Source of the DNA: Laccaria trichodermophora
Lineage: Eukaryota; Basidiomycota; Agaricomycetes; Agaricales; Hydnangiaceae
Length of the DNA stretch: 64,000 nt
Direction: 5' to 3'
Assembly (NCBI GenBank): GCA_018417955.1
Contig: JACTVC010000010.1
Coordinates: forward strand, 186,001 to 250,000
The notes under the pieces are model-generated. The model had not been told where the DNA came from, made no database searches, and worked only from the letters and a program-made list of their open reading frames with translations. Positions 9,774-23,003 of the stretch are shown one piece after another. The first letter of the stretch is position 1, and every line of letters starts with the position of its first letter. The translations under genes and the position numbers were made by a program.

Positions 9774-12557
9774 TCATGCTGCTCGTTGGGAGAGTGCGTG
9801 ATGTTTAGCGAAGAAGCTCTTGGGGATTGAGGATACTCCACGGGCGTAGATTTGGTTGGTGTATACCTGATGAGAAGGTCAACTACGTCGATTACGTTGA
9901 CATTCAAGAGGGATTACTAACCAGCTCGTCGTAGATTATGGCTGGTACCTTTTTGTCGCTGAGGGTGGAGCCAGGATGAATCTTCACAAACTGGAAATAG
10001 TCCCATGGTTAGCGCAACTATAATGATTGCGGCGAGGCATGCCACTCACTGAGGATCCCATCGTCTGTTTGTAAGAGCCATCAGGCTGGAGAAAAGCCGA
10101 ATTGGCTACAAGACCATGTCCCAGGCAAGTGATCACCGGACCCTCATTCTCACCACAAGAAGTCGTATAATCCACGCCCACCCTCGTACACGTCTGCCTC
10201 AGCTGCTCCCTAATCTCCCTCGCCTCAATCAGTGTCCTCTCATTCAAAAAATGTTTCCGACACCAGTCTTTTCTGGACTTCTTCTTCTCTGAAGAAGCGA
10301 TCGCCTGGTACGCACGCACAACGTTGAGGATGGTGAGGTGGTCTCCGCTTGGATGACGAAACTTGCGACGTGCTTCCGAGACTGCGTCTCGCTGTTCAGT
10401 GACGTCGAGGAAGAGTTTGGATGAGGCAGAAAGGACTGAGATGACGTCGATCACTTCTGATGAGCATCCATGTTCTTTTGAAGCGACGATCGCGCAGGCG
10501 TGTTGAGGTTCAAGAGGGAAAGAAGCCATGTGACGGCCTGCTGGGGTGAGTTGGGACTGCTTATCGAAGGCACCAATTATGAAGAGGGTTTTCAGAGCGG
10601 AACAGACTAGTGACGACAATCAGAAAAGGCAAATCAAACTGGAATTGATGCATTTACTAGTATCTGTGTCGGGGGCATCCATGAGATCGAGTTCCATGAG
10701 ATCTTGGCCAAGGCATCGCAGCTGCAACATGCTCGATGTAAGACTACACCGTAGTATCTCTGGTTCTCCAGAAAGTGCCATCGAATTGAAGGCATCTTCT
10801 GTGTAGAGACGGAAGCAAAGACCCGATCCCTGCGAGTTGATCAGAATGCGTGTGAGGAAGATATTTGATAGTGAACTCACTTCTCGCCCTGCTCGACCGG
10901 CTCGTTGCATCGCCGAGGATTTTGTGATGTCTCTCGTAAGTAAGGTGTCAAAACCTGAAGTGGAGATCAAGTTAGCACATGTGGTCAGGGGGGTGTATGG
11001 GTTTCGACGTACCACCTCCAGCCATCCGAGCTAGATATTGTTTTTCTTTACACTTTCCCGTGTCTATGACGTATTTTACGCCTGGTATCGTGATAGATGT
11101 CTCTGCGATGTTGGTCGCCAATATACATTTCCGTGTGTTTGGTGGGGGAGACATGAAAACTTTCGCGTTCTTTCCTGGAGCCTGAGCCGCAAACATGGGG
11201 GAGACCAGTACCTACGACATGGTCAGTCACTTGCAATCCAACAGACAGGTTTGCGCACCTCTGGTGAATCTTGGGGTAAACGCTTTGCGAACATGTCTAT
11301 TGACTTTTCAAGACTTTCAATGTCCTCTTGACCTAGACCACAGAGTTAGACCAAACAGACCAAGAGATGGGGGACACGCACCTGGGAGGAATATTAACAC
11401 ATCCCCCGGGGGTTGATCGGTGTGTATTTGAAAAAATGTCCGCATAGCTGAATCCACGTAGTCTGGTTGACCCTCCGCTGAGTGGAAAATCTTGACTGGA
11501 TGTTGCCGACCTTTAACATACAAAATTTTTGCGCTGGAAGAAGTCATTAGCAAAGCACGGCCTATCAGTGTTCGCACGCACTTGTCGAAAAACTTGCTAA
11601 ATTTCTCAGCATCCAAGGTGGCACTCATGATGACTATCTTCAATGGCTTGGAGTTGTTAGAGTTCCCCTTCCCCTTCGCATTAGACGATCCATTCCTCTC
11701 CTTTTGTAGCTTTTTCAAGTTTGCTATAAGTAAATCCGTGCGAAGTGTCCGTTCATGAGCTTCATCGACGATCACCACGCTATACCTCGACAACGAAGGG
11801 TCGGACATCAATTCCCGCATTATCATCCCGTCCGTCATGTACTTGATACGAGTGTGAGGGCTTGACTTTTCGTCGAAACGGACGGCATATCCAACGACCT
11901 TACCAAGTGGACCATTTTGTTCCGCTGCGACACGTTGTGCAAGACTCGTTGCAGCAACTTTGCGAGGCTGAGTCACGGCTATCATCCCGTTCCCTGCTAA
12001 ACCGCTTTCCAAAAGGTATTGCGGGACCTCTGATAACAGGCATTTGGGTTAGGTGTAGGAGATTGATCTAGAACCAGTAGACGTACGCGTCGTTTTTCCG
12101 GAACCGGTCTCTCCAAGTAGAACGGTCACGTCGTTCCTCTTGATCTCCTCGATGAGAGCATCTCTGCCTGAACACGTAGGTAAGTAGAGAACGAGAAAGT
12201 CGAGGGACGAAACGCGCCTAGGTAAATTGGGAGCTGTTTACGTTGCTCCTGAATCGCTGGATTCAATGGCGCACTACTCGGGCCCGCGTGTTTCGCCTCT
12301 CTCCCGTTGGTATGACCAAAAGCATTGCTATGGTCGTTCGATAGGTTTCCATAGGAGAGACGAGCTTTCTTGTGTTGACGACCATTTTGGGGGTGGTCAT
12401 CCCCGTTGGCCATGGGTCCGTTGCGCTTTAACGAGTTTTTTTTTCGTCTTTCCCTCTCATCATCGTCCACTTCCACCCAAGGTATGGGTTTGGAACGTTT
12501 CTCAGTCCTACGTGCGTCCTGGAAGATCCGAACTGGTTTATCGATAGCGGTGGGCAT
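9774..12557 (-). CDS. DEAH-box ATP-dependent RNA helicase, DHX33/Dhr2-like
   Basis: Eleven exons (12557-12218, 12167-12087, 12029-11582, 11533-11382, 11332-11247, 11211-11013, 10954-10881, 10829-10658, 10616 region ending at 10606 to 10050, 9990-9922, 9866-9774) join in phase to 756 aa. Visible motifs are GETGSGKTT (Walker A, ~132-140), TQPRKVAA, DEAH (229-232), SAT (~276), VLIFLPGQEDIE, TNIAETSITI and QRAGRAGR (~452-459), then the winged-helix/ratchet region and a C-terminal OB-fold. The FFDNAKILYVKGRQHPV segment and short N-terminus fit the DHX33/Dhr2 branch, which works in ribosomal RNA processing, better than spliceosomal Prp2/16/22/43. The basic KRNGP...HKKARL stretch suggests nuclear or nucleolar import. 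The first intron best fits a GC-AG donor. The start is divergent from SCC2. Confidence 0.88.
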
Positions 12558-12818
12558 TACACCAAAACCAAGCGGTACGTTATGCGCGATAACCTAGTTT
12601 TGATGAAGAAAAAAAGAGCAACGCAATGGTAAGTTGAACAGGCCTCGGCATGAGAGTTTCCATTTTCGTCTGAAAAATTCCGAGTCACAAAACTGTCACA
12701 CACTGTGCGAAATGGCAGATGTCACGCGTGACCTCGTGTTCATAGTACCGCGTCTGCAGTCGCGCATATTATTGGCTGTCTCGGTTCATTTTTTTGATCA
12801 TTGCTAGACTCCTTGACA
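12558..12818. promoter_or_regulatory. Bidirectional promoter between helicase and SCC2
   Basis: The only non-coding DNA between the start codons of the two divergent housekeeping genes is 261 bp, so both core promoters and 5' leaders must sit here. A T-rich patch lies close to the SCC2 start. No TATA box is convincing on either strand. Confidence 0.6.
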
Positions 12819-15800
12819 ATGGACCAAAACCACCACTGGTTGCCTCAGAATGGTGATCGCTATCACCGTCGTAGCAGCAGCCATCACCCTCCTCAAGATC
12901 CCTCGCACTTTACCAGTGCTGCCGCCGATACCGTTCAGCGCGCTCAGCAGCTGTTAGCTGTCTATCCAATGGCATCTGCTACTCCTACGAATCACGGTAA
13001 GTCTCATATTATATTTATCTTGAAAGTTTGGAACTGAACCTGTATCAGTTGCTCGACATATCAGCAACATGACCCTAACCGCCGCACCTCCGACATTCGT
13101 TCAGCCAAGTTTTTACTCGACCCACCATTCTGCATATCCTCCTCCATACTCTGAATATGATCAACAGTTAGAGTACTTGGCTTCCCCACAGGTTCCTATG
13201 AACGACTCGGGTTATTGGGAGGATACTCGGGATGATGCTGTTCGGATGTTGAATCAACAGTATGTTCAAGAAAATTAACGCATATATGAGACACTATCTA
13301 ACTGGAAGGTGTAGATCTTATCAGTATCAGGAACCCCAGCATTGGGGGCCGATGCCCACTGCTCCTTCGCACTTCCAGACCAGCCCATTCGCGCAATCGA
13401 TATTTCAGAGAACTGCTCCAAACACGGCATACCCAACACCCCCTCCTGGTATCACCCCTTCTTCGTCATCTCTGGCATATGCTCTTGGACAGCCACCACC
13501 TCAACTCCAGTCAGCCACACAGCCGAAGGTATACAGACCGGAGGAGTCACCCGCATTTTTCAACCAATTTCTGGAGCAGAAAACACGAGAGATGGTTCAA
13601 GCTATGCCTCCATCCCCTGCACCAGCTCGTCCCACGACCCCACCTTCAAAAAACCGTCCTCCAGAGGAGAGTCCAGATCCTCTGGCGCTTGCCCCGTCAA
13701 ATACGGCCGCTGTTACTCCACGGAAGCGCAAGCCTGTCGTTGAGATTGTTTCGCCATCTAAACGCGTGCACTCCGTGAAATCATTGCCCTCGTTCCAACA
13801 CACTACGAACCCGGTGACCCCCTCAAGCTCCGCCAGTTCCGTTCCTCGAACGCCAACCACCATATCAACGGCCCCCACATCCTCAATGTCTCAAGGCTCT
13901 TTTACGTCGACGCTGACGCCCAAACGAGTGAATATGGCATACGTATCTGTGCCTCCCAGTCCATATTTAACCCCATTCTCCTCTCGCAAGGGTTCTGAAA
14001 ATGCCTCAATGCTGTCTGAGAAACGACAGGGGAAAATGAAGATCAACGACACGCCCAACGACCTGGGAGGGTATGGCTCTGATGACGACTTCTCATCTAG
14101 CCCAACAAGAGGCAGGGGACTCTTCGATCATGTTAAGTCTTCCGCCCGCCGCACAGGCGATCGAGATGAACGAGGTGAATTATTATTTCATCACCTGTGC
14201 TGCTTACTGAGCCAAATATATGCGCAGTTCCGCTTGAGAAATTGACTGCTTTAATTGACGAGGTATTTGAGGCTGAAGATGCGCTACCTGCGGATGCTGA
14301 GGCCAAGGATCTGCCACCAGAACTATTTTCCCATCTCTCTATTCATTGCTCGAGACCATTACTAAGCCCCACCGTCATTCGAAAGTTGACCAAATACATC
14401 GGAAATGTGGCCCGTCCGACCAAACGTCTCCGCCAAACCACGGCAGGGGGCACACCTGGTCGAGGAAGAGGGGGCCTTGCGGAAGTTGATACCCAAATAT
14501 TATCCCGTTTGCTAAAACATCTTGATCGAAGCGTCAAAGCTGGCGAGGATGTCGACCCGTTTGTTGCTATCGCGGCACCACCTAGTTCAGCCAAATCTTC
14601 TCCTCGAAAACCGTCTGCAAAGAAGGGCAAGAAGGAAAAACGTTCAAAATCACGGACACCGAATGGCGACGAAGATGAGGACGAAGACGCGGAGAAGGAT
14701 GAAGGTGGCCCAGCCAAGAGTACTGAGCTAAATGAGATAGATTTTGACAAGCTAAGTAGGGTATTGGATGTTGCTCGGGACAGCATTCTGGCTGCGGATT
14801 GCTGCATTGCACTGCTTGCAAGCGATAGATTGAGCAAACAGGTACGTGTCATCAACTTTTGACCAATATTTATACCTTATCATGAGATCTTTCCACAGCT
14901 CTATTCCGAAGAGTTGATCACGGCCTGCCTCAGTACAATCAAAAACCAGCTGACGAAGATCGTATATCCCTTTGTAGAAGCATCTTCAGAAACTGGCGCT
15001 AATCTCAGTCACACCCCACTATTGCAATACGTCGTCAAGAATTCATCATCTGTGGCTCAAGCCTATCGACGACAACTCAGTGAGACGTTCCAAGCACTCT
15101 CCGCGGTTCTTCCGCGCATCAATGCTCTCGTCGGTTCTGAGAGTGTTGCCATGTCTGATACCATCATCATTCAGGCCGTATATATCGCTATAGGCCCATT
15201 TTTTGTGATTGATACTGGGGGCGATGGAGATGCGAAGGGTAAGAAAGACAATGTTGTCATCAAGACCCTTGGGAAAAGTGCGATGAGGGGCCTTCGTTTG
15301 GATGCCTTGTCATTGATTCGCAGTGTAAGATAAGCCATTTCAACGTTGATGTGGAGCTGATGCAGGATCACACTGCAGATATTTGCGAACCACGAAGACC
15401 AACGGTCGTGGATCATTGAAGAGATCCTTTCCTCTTTGATCAAACTTTCGGATACCAAGCAAAAAGCAGGTCAATTTCGGTAAGTGTTGTTTCTCCAACG
15501 TGTTTAGTTTGATCTCTTAGGCCAACATCATTTTTAGATTGCGGGATGGTCGCTCGATCCGAACTGTCTCCGCATTATTGCTTCAGTTGGTTCAAACTTC
15601 AGCGCATGATGTCCGTATTGAATCCAGGAGAATCGAAAAAGCTCGGCAAAACAAGTTTGCGCTTCGCAGGCAAGAAAGTTTCACGGAAAGTCAGCAGGCA
15701 CCGCCTGAGCCATTTCTTGACGAAAACGATCATGAGGTATAGCGCTGCTCGTTTAATCCAGAAGTATCATCAAACTGATACCGGATAGGAAATTCGTTTA

Positions 15801-18800
15801 TATACCAGTGGAATGGAATCAGCTTACAAGGCCGCGAAAACAATCATTCTTTTCCTTACGCAGAGATCGGGGAAGAACAAGGCGACCAAGAACTCTAATG
15901 AAGCCGAATATCGTGCAATCTTTGACAACCTCATCGAAGATCTCCTCGTTGTGTTGTACTGGCCTGAATGGCCCGCTGCCGGGCTTCTTTTGAGCATTGC
16001 GTCGAAGTTCATGGTGTGTTGGGAATCTTACCCACCAGCGCTGTTGTCTGACTTTCCTTTGAGGTTGCCTCCCTCGACGACGTGAAATCTGCGAACTCCC
16101 AGACAGATACAAATGCTGCCAAAACGATTGCACTCGATCACCTTGGTGTTATTGCTGCTCGCATTCGTTCAAGCGCGCTCAAAGTGCAGATAGACCGTGG
16201 TGAGGCTGGTCCGAAGTTCAAAGGTCTCAAACCTTTAGAAGAGGTTAGATATTTTCTGAGCATGCTCGGTGTCTGTGCTGACTTTGTCTGATAATAGGTC
16301 GTGAGCACTCTTAGTTCTAAGAGCCTCAACAAGCTCCTGGAGGCTCATAAGGATGTTGCGTCACACCTCTGCAAGCGTTCTTCAGAAGACCAGGCTTACG
16401 ATGTAAGCTGCTTGAATATGCAAACGACGTTCTTTTCCGTTCTTACGTAATCCACACAGAGTGCAAGGGAACTAACAGCTGCCACTCTAGGCCAAGAGCT
16501 TGCTAGTGCTTTGAAGCAGGTTAACGTTTGGATCGACCAGTCTGAAGACGATGACGACTTGAACATCAAAGACGAATCTAAAACCCTCGCCTTTGGCCAA
16601 AAAATCAAGACAGCATTACGCGAAGTTTGGAAGGATCCTTCCAATGATGTATTCGATATTGGGTAATGTTTTCTCTTTTCGTTCATAATTCACTTTTTGA
16701 CGTCGATAACGAGCAGCTCCCAAGAAGAAGTTGCACGCGTTGATCGCCTCGCCGAGGAGATTGGCAACGTTCAGAGCCTGCGCAACTCTTTCCAGCCAAT
16801 TTTGAACATCATTTTGACGGCTCTTGATGCACCTGCGATCTTTATGAGGACCAAAGCTTTGCGTGCACTCGGACAAATTGTGACCAGTGATGCTACGATC
16901 CTTGCAGCGGTATGTCTTTTTGTACTTTGTTGCAATTCCAGTTTTGACTTGCTTTGCCAGCCCAATGTTCGTCGTGGTATTGAGAGTCATCTGCTCGATA
17001 GCTCGCCTCAAGTTCGCGATGCCGCGGTGGAGCTCATTGGGAAGTACATGATTGATTCTCCTGAAGTGGCTGGGGATTACTATCAGAAGATTGCGGAACG
17101 TATGGCGGTCAGTTATGTTGTCGTCGCTAAAGATTGCTACTGATATTTCTAACAGGATACTGGCCTCGGCGTTAGGAAGCGGGTCATCAAACTTCTCAAG
17201 TCTTTCTATGCCGTGACGGATGATAATGCTCGTCGTGTCGATATCGCGACGAGGCTTGTAATACGCTTGATGGATGAAGATGAGTCAGTAAAGGACCTGG
17301 CCATCAAGACAATCGAAGAGCTCTGGTTCCCTCCTGTCCCATTGCCCTCTGCCCTAAAATCTCGGGGTAGCACGAGCAGCAACACCCAGGATAAGAGCGC
17401 ACTATTGAGCAAGGTTGCCATCATCATGGCCACTTCAGCCAACTTCAAAGATCGTCAATCACCGTTGGAGGATGTCTTGCACAAGATCATTGCGGAGAAG
17501 GAGGGCCATGAGGGTGCTTCTCTCCATGCTCGTTATACCGAAATATGCGAAACGCTGATCGATGGGCTCGTCGACGCCTCTGACTTGCCTGGCTTCGTAA
17601 GTTTTATCCGGCATTTACAAGACACTTTGCTCACTTTTACTGGCTAGACCGTCATCAACTGCATCCGCACCATCTACCTGTTTACGTCTGCGTATCCTTC
17701 GATCCTCTCAGGCTCCAACGCATCAACTCTCTTGCCTTACCTCAAGAATGCTTCGACAGTATGGGAGTTTTGCATGGTTGCGGAATATCACGCTAATCTT
17801 ACATCCAGCCTGAGGAGCTTATCACGTCTGACTATCTGTTGAAGATCTTCCGCGTTTCGATCCCTCATATGCCGAAGACTGCTGCAAAGTTTGGACAAGA
17901 ACTTCAAACTTCTCTTCAACCTATGATCATTAAACCTTCCGGTGGAGGCGGCATACAGGTGCTCTTCTTTCATCTTCCTGGATTAGTAGTGCGCTCAACC
18001 TTTGGGAAGATCCTGCAGGAAACTGTTGGGTGCATGTGTATCGTTGTTCAACATCTGACACACGATTTCGTCCGCCTGGTCAATCTTGTCAAATCACTCA
18101 ATGGTATGACTCGTCTGGTTTCATGTTATGATCCTTTGCAACTTCTTCTTCGACAGCCCGACTCCAACAATTTCTCCAGGCTCCAGCAGCTAAGGAGCTG
18201 ACTCCAAATGAACTCCGCGCTCTGCTTGTTCTCATTTTGATCGTTTCACTTCTCGGCGAGAATTGTAATTTTGATCGCCTGCGTCAGGAGAATTCTTGTG
18301 CGTATCCCACTACATGTTTTATTGAGGTCTTGAGCTCATGCAGCATCTTCGCAGCTCTCGCTCCTGATATTGACAGCATCTCCAAAGTGATTTTGCTATG
18401 CTTCACCTCTTCAGCAACTAATCATGCTTTGTAGGGTCCTATCACCGAACACATATACCAAACATTGTTGCAACTATACAACAAGCACAGTAACTCCCAG
18501 CTGAGAGGGCGGATCTTACAGTGCCTTGGTACAATTTCTCATTTTGTCTTTCTTTTCGGCATGTTTGATATCTCCTCCTAGGCTTCCTCTTCCGTGCTCA
18601 GCCAACTTTGATGACAATGGAATCTTCGGCCGTCATCATGGACGCCATTTTCGCCTCGCCCGAAGAGGAAGGACGCGGACGACTCCTCAAAATCATGCAA
18701 GACTTCCTGATCTCAGAAGCCTCAAAGCACAGTGCTAAGGAAAAGGGTAAGGCGAATGTTCCGGTTGAAGATTTGTCTGATTCTCTTTCAGAGTCTGTGA

Positions 18801-20253
18801 AAGGGAAGAATAAATCTACAGACGTGAATATGGAAGAACTTGTTGGCAATACAGATGATTTCGCAGATTCAGGGTATGTCCGTTCCACAATACAGAGCGA
18901 GCGTAATGCTGAATCACCTCCAGAGTCACGTCAGCGATTGTTCAGCGTTATTTGACGCCGATCCTTGATGCCGCCCTTTCTCAAAATCTTCAAATTCAGG
19001 CAACCGCCATCGATGTTCTGAGCTTTACCATAAAGCAGGGCCTTGCTCATCCCCTTCAGGTATACAGCATCCCTTCTTGTCAGGTAGTAACTTACTTTTG
19101 CACTTAGTCATTCCCTGTGATCGTGGCTCTGGAAACTAGTCCGTCACCTCAGATCAGCAATCGCGCAAGCGCATTGCATTCTATTCTTCACAATAAGCAT
19201 GCATCCCTCCTGAACACGAGATACACCGTTAGCGCCAGAACATCTTTCGACTATCAAAAGAAGATATCGTCCGGAGTTATTCATGGTATACAGCCTTCAC
19301 TGCCACTTTCCTACCTTGTTTATATCGTCGTTCAGGCTTCAGAGTACAGGGTACCTCCGTCGCCCTTCTCCAACGATGGTACTCTCTCGTTCGTGAAAAG
19401 CGGCCAACACGTCAAGATTTCTTGAAATCCTTGGTCAAAGTTTTCCAAGAGAACCCAACCTATCAATCGTCTCTGGTCTGTTTGTCCCCGGGTGTTTCTT
19501 GCCACTTCTACTCATTCTAGCTATAGGATGATATCAATTTCACTCGATACATGGCTGAAAACTTCTCAGCGTTTGAGTATAAAACCCAAGAAGAGGTCCT
19601 CACCGTCATCAAGTATCTTACAACCGTACTGTCAACTACAGGAATGCAACTTCTAGAAATAATATCACCTTCTCATCTACTAACACACCTACATGGAAAC
19701 TCGCAAACTCAAGTAACGGTACTGTCTGACGTCCCTCACGATGCAATGGATGTCAGTGCCGATCGTCCACCTTCTAACGGTTAGTTTATCCTCTTTTGTT
19801 TCTCACTTTATATTAATCTTTCTAGACGCTCAAGCAATTGTTCAAGATAAAGCCGCTCTCATGAGGACCTCTGTTATCATTGCCATGGTGATGCTGCTCA
19901 AAGCATACTTGAAAACTCGCTACGCCTTGTCTGAAGAGTGAGCAAACTGAGTGACATTTGCTAAATGCATGCTGACGCCGCATCACATCAGCAAATGCAG
20001 CAAATTCGTAGTTGGAAAGAAGAGCGCGATAGGAGACAAACCTGCGACGAAACGCAATGACACTTCAATCTCTTGGGATAGGCTTCCCTTCGCCACCACA
20101 CCATTGCTTACGACAAACGACGCTGATGAGCAGAAAATCAGAGTAAGTGTTGCCGTGCCGATGTCTTGCGTTCGTCCTGACCTCATTCCTTAGTTCTTGG
20201 AAATCTGGAATGAAGATGGCTTAACAGCTGAACCCGACGATGACTTCTTGTAA
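12819..20253 (+). CDS. SCC2: Sister chromatid cohesion protein SCC2 / NIPBL (cohesin loader)
   Basis: Twenty-eight exons join in phase from ATG 12819 to TAA 20251-20253 and give 2005 aa. Exon ends: 12996, 13259, 14174, 14841, 15324, 15479, 15736, 16013, 16243, 16402, 16662, 16909, 17107, 17596, 17758, 17958, 18103, 18297, 18386, 18528, 18873, 19059, 19285, 19475, 19779, 19937, 20142, 20253. The first ~400 residues are Pro/Ser/Thr-rich and disordered, the part that binds the Scc4/MAU2 partner in this family. An acidic patch lies near 564. HEAT repeats follow ([20 protein letters not shown] near 1175, [13 protein letters not shown]), with the family signatures [10 protein letters not shown] and KQGLAHPLQ at ~1664-1708. 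The protein loads cohesin on chromosomes. No lesion was found. In Coprinopsis the orthologue is known as Rad9. Confidence 0.93.
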
Positions 20254-20771
20254 ATCCCACCCCCGCCTGCCCCTGAATAACTTATTACTCTCTCATCTTG
20301 CACTTTTCCTGGACTGTATCATCACCCACTCATACTTGTCGTCATATACCCCAGCGAAGCTTTTGGTCACATGTAATAATGATAATGCTCGGCCCCTGCC
20401 ATTCATCTACCATTTGGAAACTGCGTGCGTGTTCAACCGCTGACTCAAGAAAACAGAGACCACAGAAACCAGAATACTTTGCTTGTCAGTCAAGGATATA
20501 TCACTACTACTTATGAGGGGATTGTGGAACAGAGTTGAGAACGACAACAACGTCCGCCCGCAAAAGGGCAATGAAGAGTCTCGTTACCTGAATGAAGCCG
20601 TTGAATGTAAGAATAGCAGCTTTTTGATTAGGACAACATGAAGTTGTTACGTATCATTGATTCAAGTAAAAATTCGGATGACAAAGGCAGATAGTTACAT
20701 TTCCAGATCCAGAGACAAAAGCTCATGGCATAACATACAAATTATTACAAACGACATATTTCCCTCATCTC
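20254..20771. other. Convergent intergenic region
   Basis: Between the stops of SCC2 and the double-HNH gene A. From about 20515 the sequence resembles 23825 onward, the 3' flank of HNH gene B (GGAACAGAG followed by an ACAACAACG motif), so the flank belongs to the duplicated unit. Confidence 0.6.
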
Positions 20772-23003
20772 CTAAGACGATAACAAAGATTCCATGTCAT
20801 CTGAATCCGACACGCATTCGTCAAAAGTCTGACAAGCTAACTTGTCCACAACCTCAAGATCCTCTTCCACAGTCGCGTCCATCGGGATCTGCCCCACCCA
20901 GGATTGAATCCAGGCAAGCTTGTCGTGCCAAGCCTTCTTAGGCGACTGATCTTGTTCAAGCTCACCAAGCGTCGCGTCGTCGAGCCAGACAGAGTCGTTG
21001 GCACCTCCAGATTTTGCTCGCTTTGAGGGTTTGGAAGGTACATCTCCGATAAGCGGGAAGGAGATACGCTTCCTTTTTGTGTGAGAGCGTAAACGTCGAT
21101 GCTCGGTCTTGTCATCTGAGAAGTCGAATGGTGTATTTTCTTGATGCAAAGGTCCCGCAGCAGTGAACTCCCGGGGAACAGTGTCCTCTTTGGTCCACGA
21201 TTCATAGATTTGTTTGATATGGAGGAGGGCAGTCTCGTGCAAAGGGTAGAAATGATTATATCGCGATGTCGAGTAAACGAAATTCTTGAGTTTACCTCCA
21301 GAATTGCAGATGACGAAGCGCGGATGCACGTGGGATTTGATAATAGGAAATTGGTGGAAAGGAAGGGTATGACAGACGAATGCGTCTTCCAGATTGAAGT
21401 CAACCATGTCGTTGACCTCATTATCATTCGCGTCCTCTTTGCTACGCTGGACATGAATAGGGACTTGCTCCATCAAATGATTTGCAACCAAAGTATAGCT
21501 GTACGGCGGTCGATGCTAGACGTCAATATCAGTCACAGCAAGAACGCAAGGGGAAAAGCCAGACGACATACGTTCTCGAGCGACGGAAATTTTGCACGCT
21601 CTGTCATCACTGCATGATATTCGTCGATGATAGCCTGTTCTGGAATCAAAAGCCAAGCATTTGCATGAAACAGCCGATGAAAAGTTCGGCTGACTGGCAT
21701 CACATCAATTATGGTAGTGAATGTAAAGAAATGACTTACGGCGGAACATATTGTAACGTGAATCGACATTCAAAGTCATGTAATCCATTCCCCACGAATA
21801 TTCCAAAGCTGTCAACTAAAAGGCGTCATGGAAGGGTCAAAGTAGCCGACCTAGGCTCACAGTCTTGTCAGAGCTTCCCCTGTCGAGAAGATGGGCGTAG
21901 TCCAGGGCGTTGGCCTCGTCGGTATTCTCAAGGAGGCAGCGTTTCGCGGCAACATTGTCGACTCTAACCTTCGCTTTCTCGAGATCGGATTCGCGCGCTC
22001 CGCGGTCAGAGGTTTCGTTTGTGATAGAGTAAGCGCGTACACTGCGAAAAGCCGAGGTTGCGGCAATGGTGGCGGGGCCAGAAGGAGCGATGTCCTGTTC
22101 AGAATACGGGACATCCCTTTTATTAACTTCCTGGTCAATTGTGGCGCGGGGATGAGCCTTGCGTACCTTTCTCTCTCTACGAAAATTATTTGGGGGATCT
22201 ACTCTGGACCACCCATCGTAGATGCGAGCGACTTTGGCGAGCGCATTATACAACTCTCCTTCTTTTCCTCTGGCAAAGGCATAGACCGTCTCGCGGTCTT
22301 CAAACTTTAGCGCAGCGTTGCAGATTGCGAAACGTGGATGAACGTGAGAGACAATTGTGGGAAACCCTTCAAATGGATAGACGAACGTCTGGAAAGCACT
22401 CGGAGAATTCGGAAGCGTCTCGTCCCTTCGATGAATGGGGACATTTTTCATATCAGGGTGAGCAACAAGTCTATACCTGTACGTCCCTTCCTGAAGACAC
22501 TAAATGCGTAAGTTCAGCTCCCCTACGGGCAGAAATCAATCTCACCTCGATCTTAGGAAACAAGTGCGGTTTTCTATAAGCCATTTCATATTGATCTAAA
22601 ATGCGGGTTTCGGGGAGCAAAAGCCATTTGTTCTTGTCGAAAAGATGGTGGAATTTGGCGCTCACTAAAAGTGTTGATGTTCAGCAAGACATCGGAAACA
22701 CGTAAGATGAGCCCTACGCCGAAATATGTTTTCATGAGTATGGATATTCTGGGCTCTATATTTCTTATTCCATGAAAACTCAAGCCGGGCCATCTAGCAA
22801 CTCGTCATCACCGTGTTTGCGAAAGACTCCAACAGGTAGCTCACCAAGTCCTCGTTGTCCTCCAAACCATGCCCTAAGACGTGGGCATACTCAGTCACTT
22901 CGTCGCAATCAACGTTTGTAATGAGGCAGCGTTGTTTACTGTCTAATTGATTTGTGACGGCGTCGACTCGAATTTTCGCCTTTGGTGGTGTGCAAGTGTC
23001 CAT
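20772..23003 (-). CDS. Double-HNH-fold protein, copy A
   Basis: Seven exons (23003-22845, 22793-22718, 22664-22546, 22490-21861, 21815-21740, 21693-21572, 21515-20772) join in phase to 641 aa. The protein contains two HNH-like units. Unit 1 has CLITN, AHV (His41), NIF (Asn75) and FHHLFD (His84). Unit 2 has CLLEN, AHLL (His318), YNMF (Asn350) and FHRLF (His359), where the usual Asp after LF is His. Both units share intron positions, including exons of exactly 76 nt, so the gene arose by internal duplication. Each is followed by a VPIH...HVHPRF..CN segment. The C-terminal tail has WLDDATL and AWHDKLAWIQSWVGQ. Compared with copy B, the region before Met23003 has a frame break, so the N-terminus is shortened. 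Function unknown; nuclease is inferred from the fold. Confidence 0.75.

Noticed and set aside
21837..22451. Independent gene made only of the middle HNH exon
   Set aside because: Phases and paralogues B and C show it is exon 4 of a longer gene.
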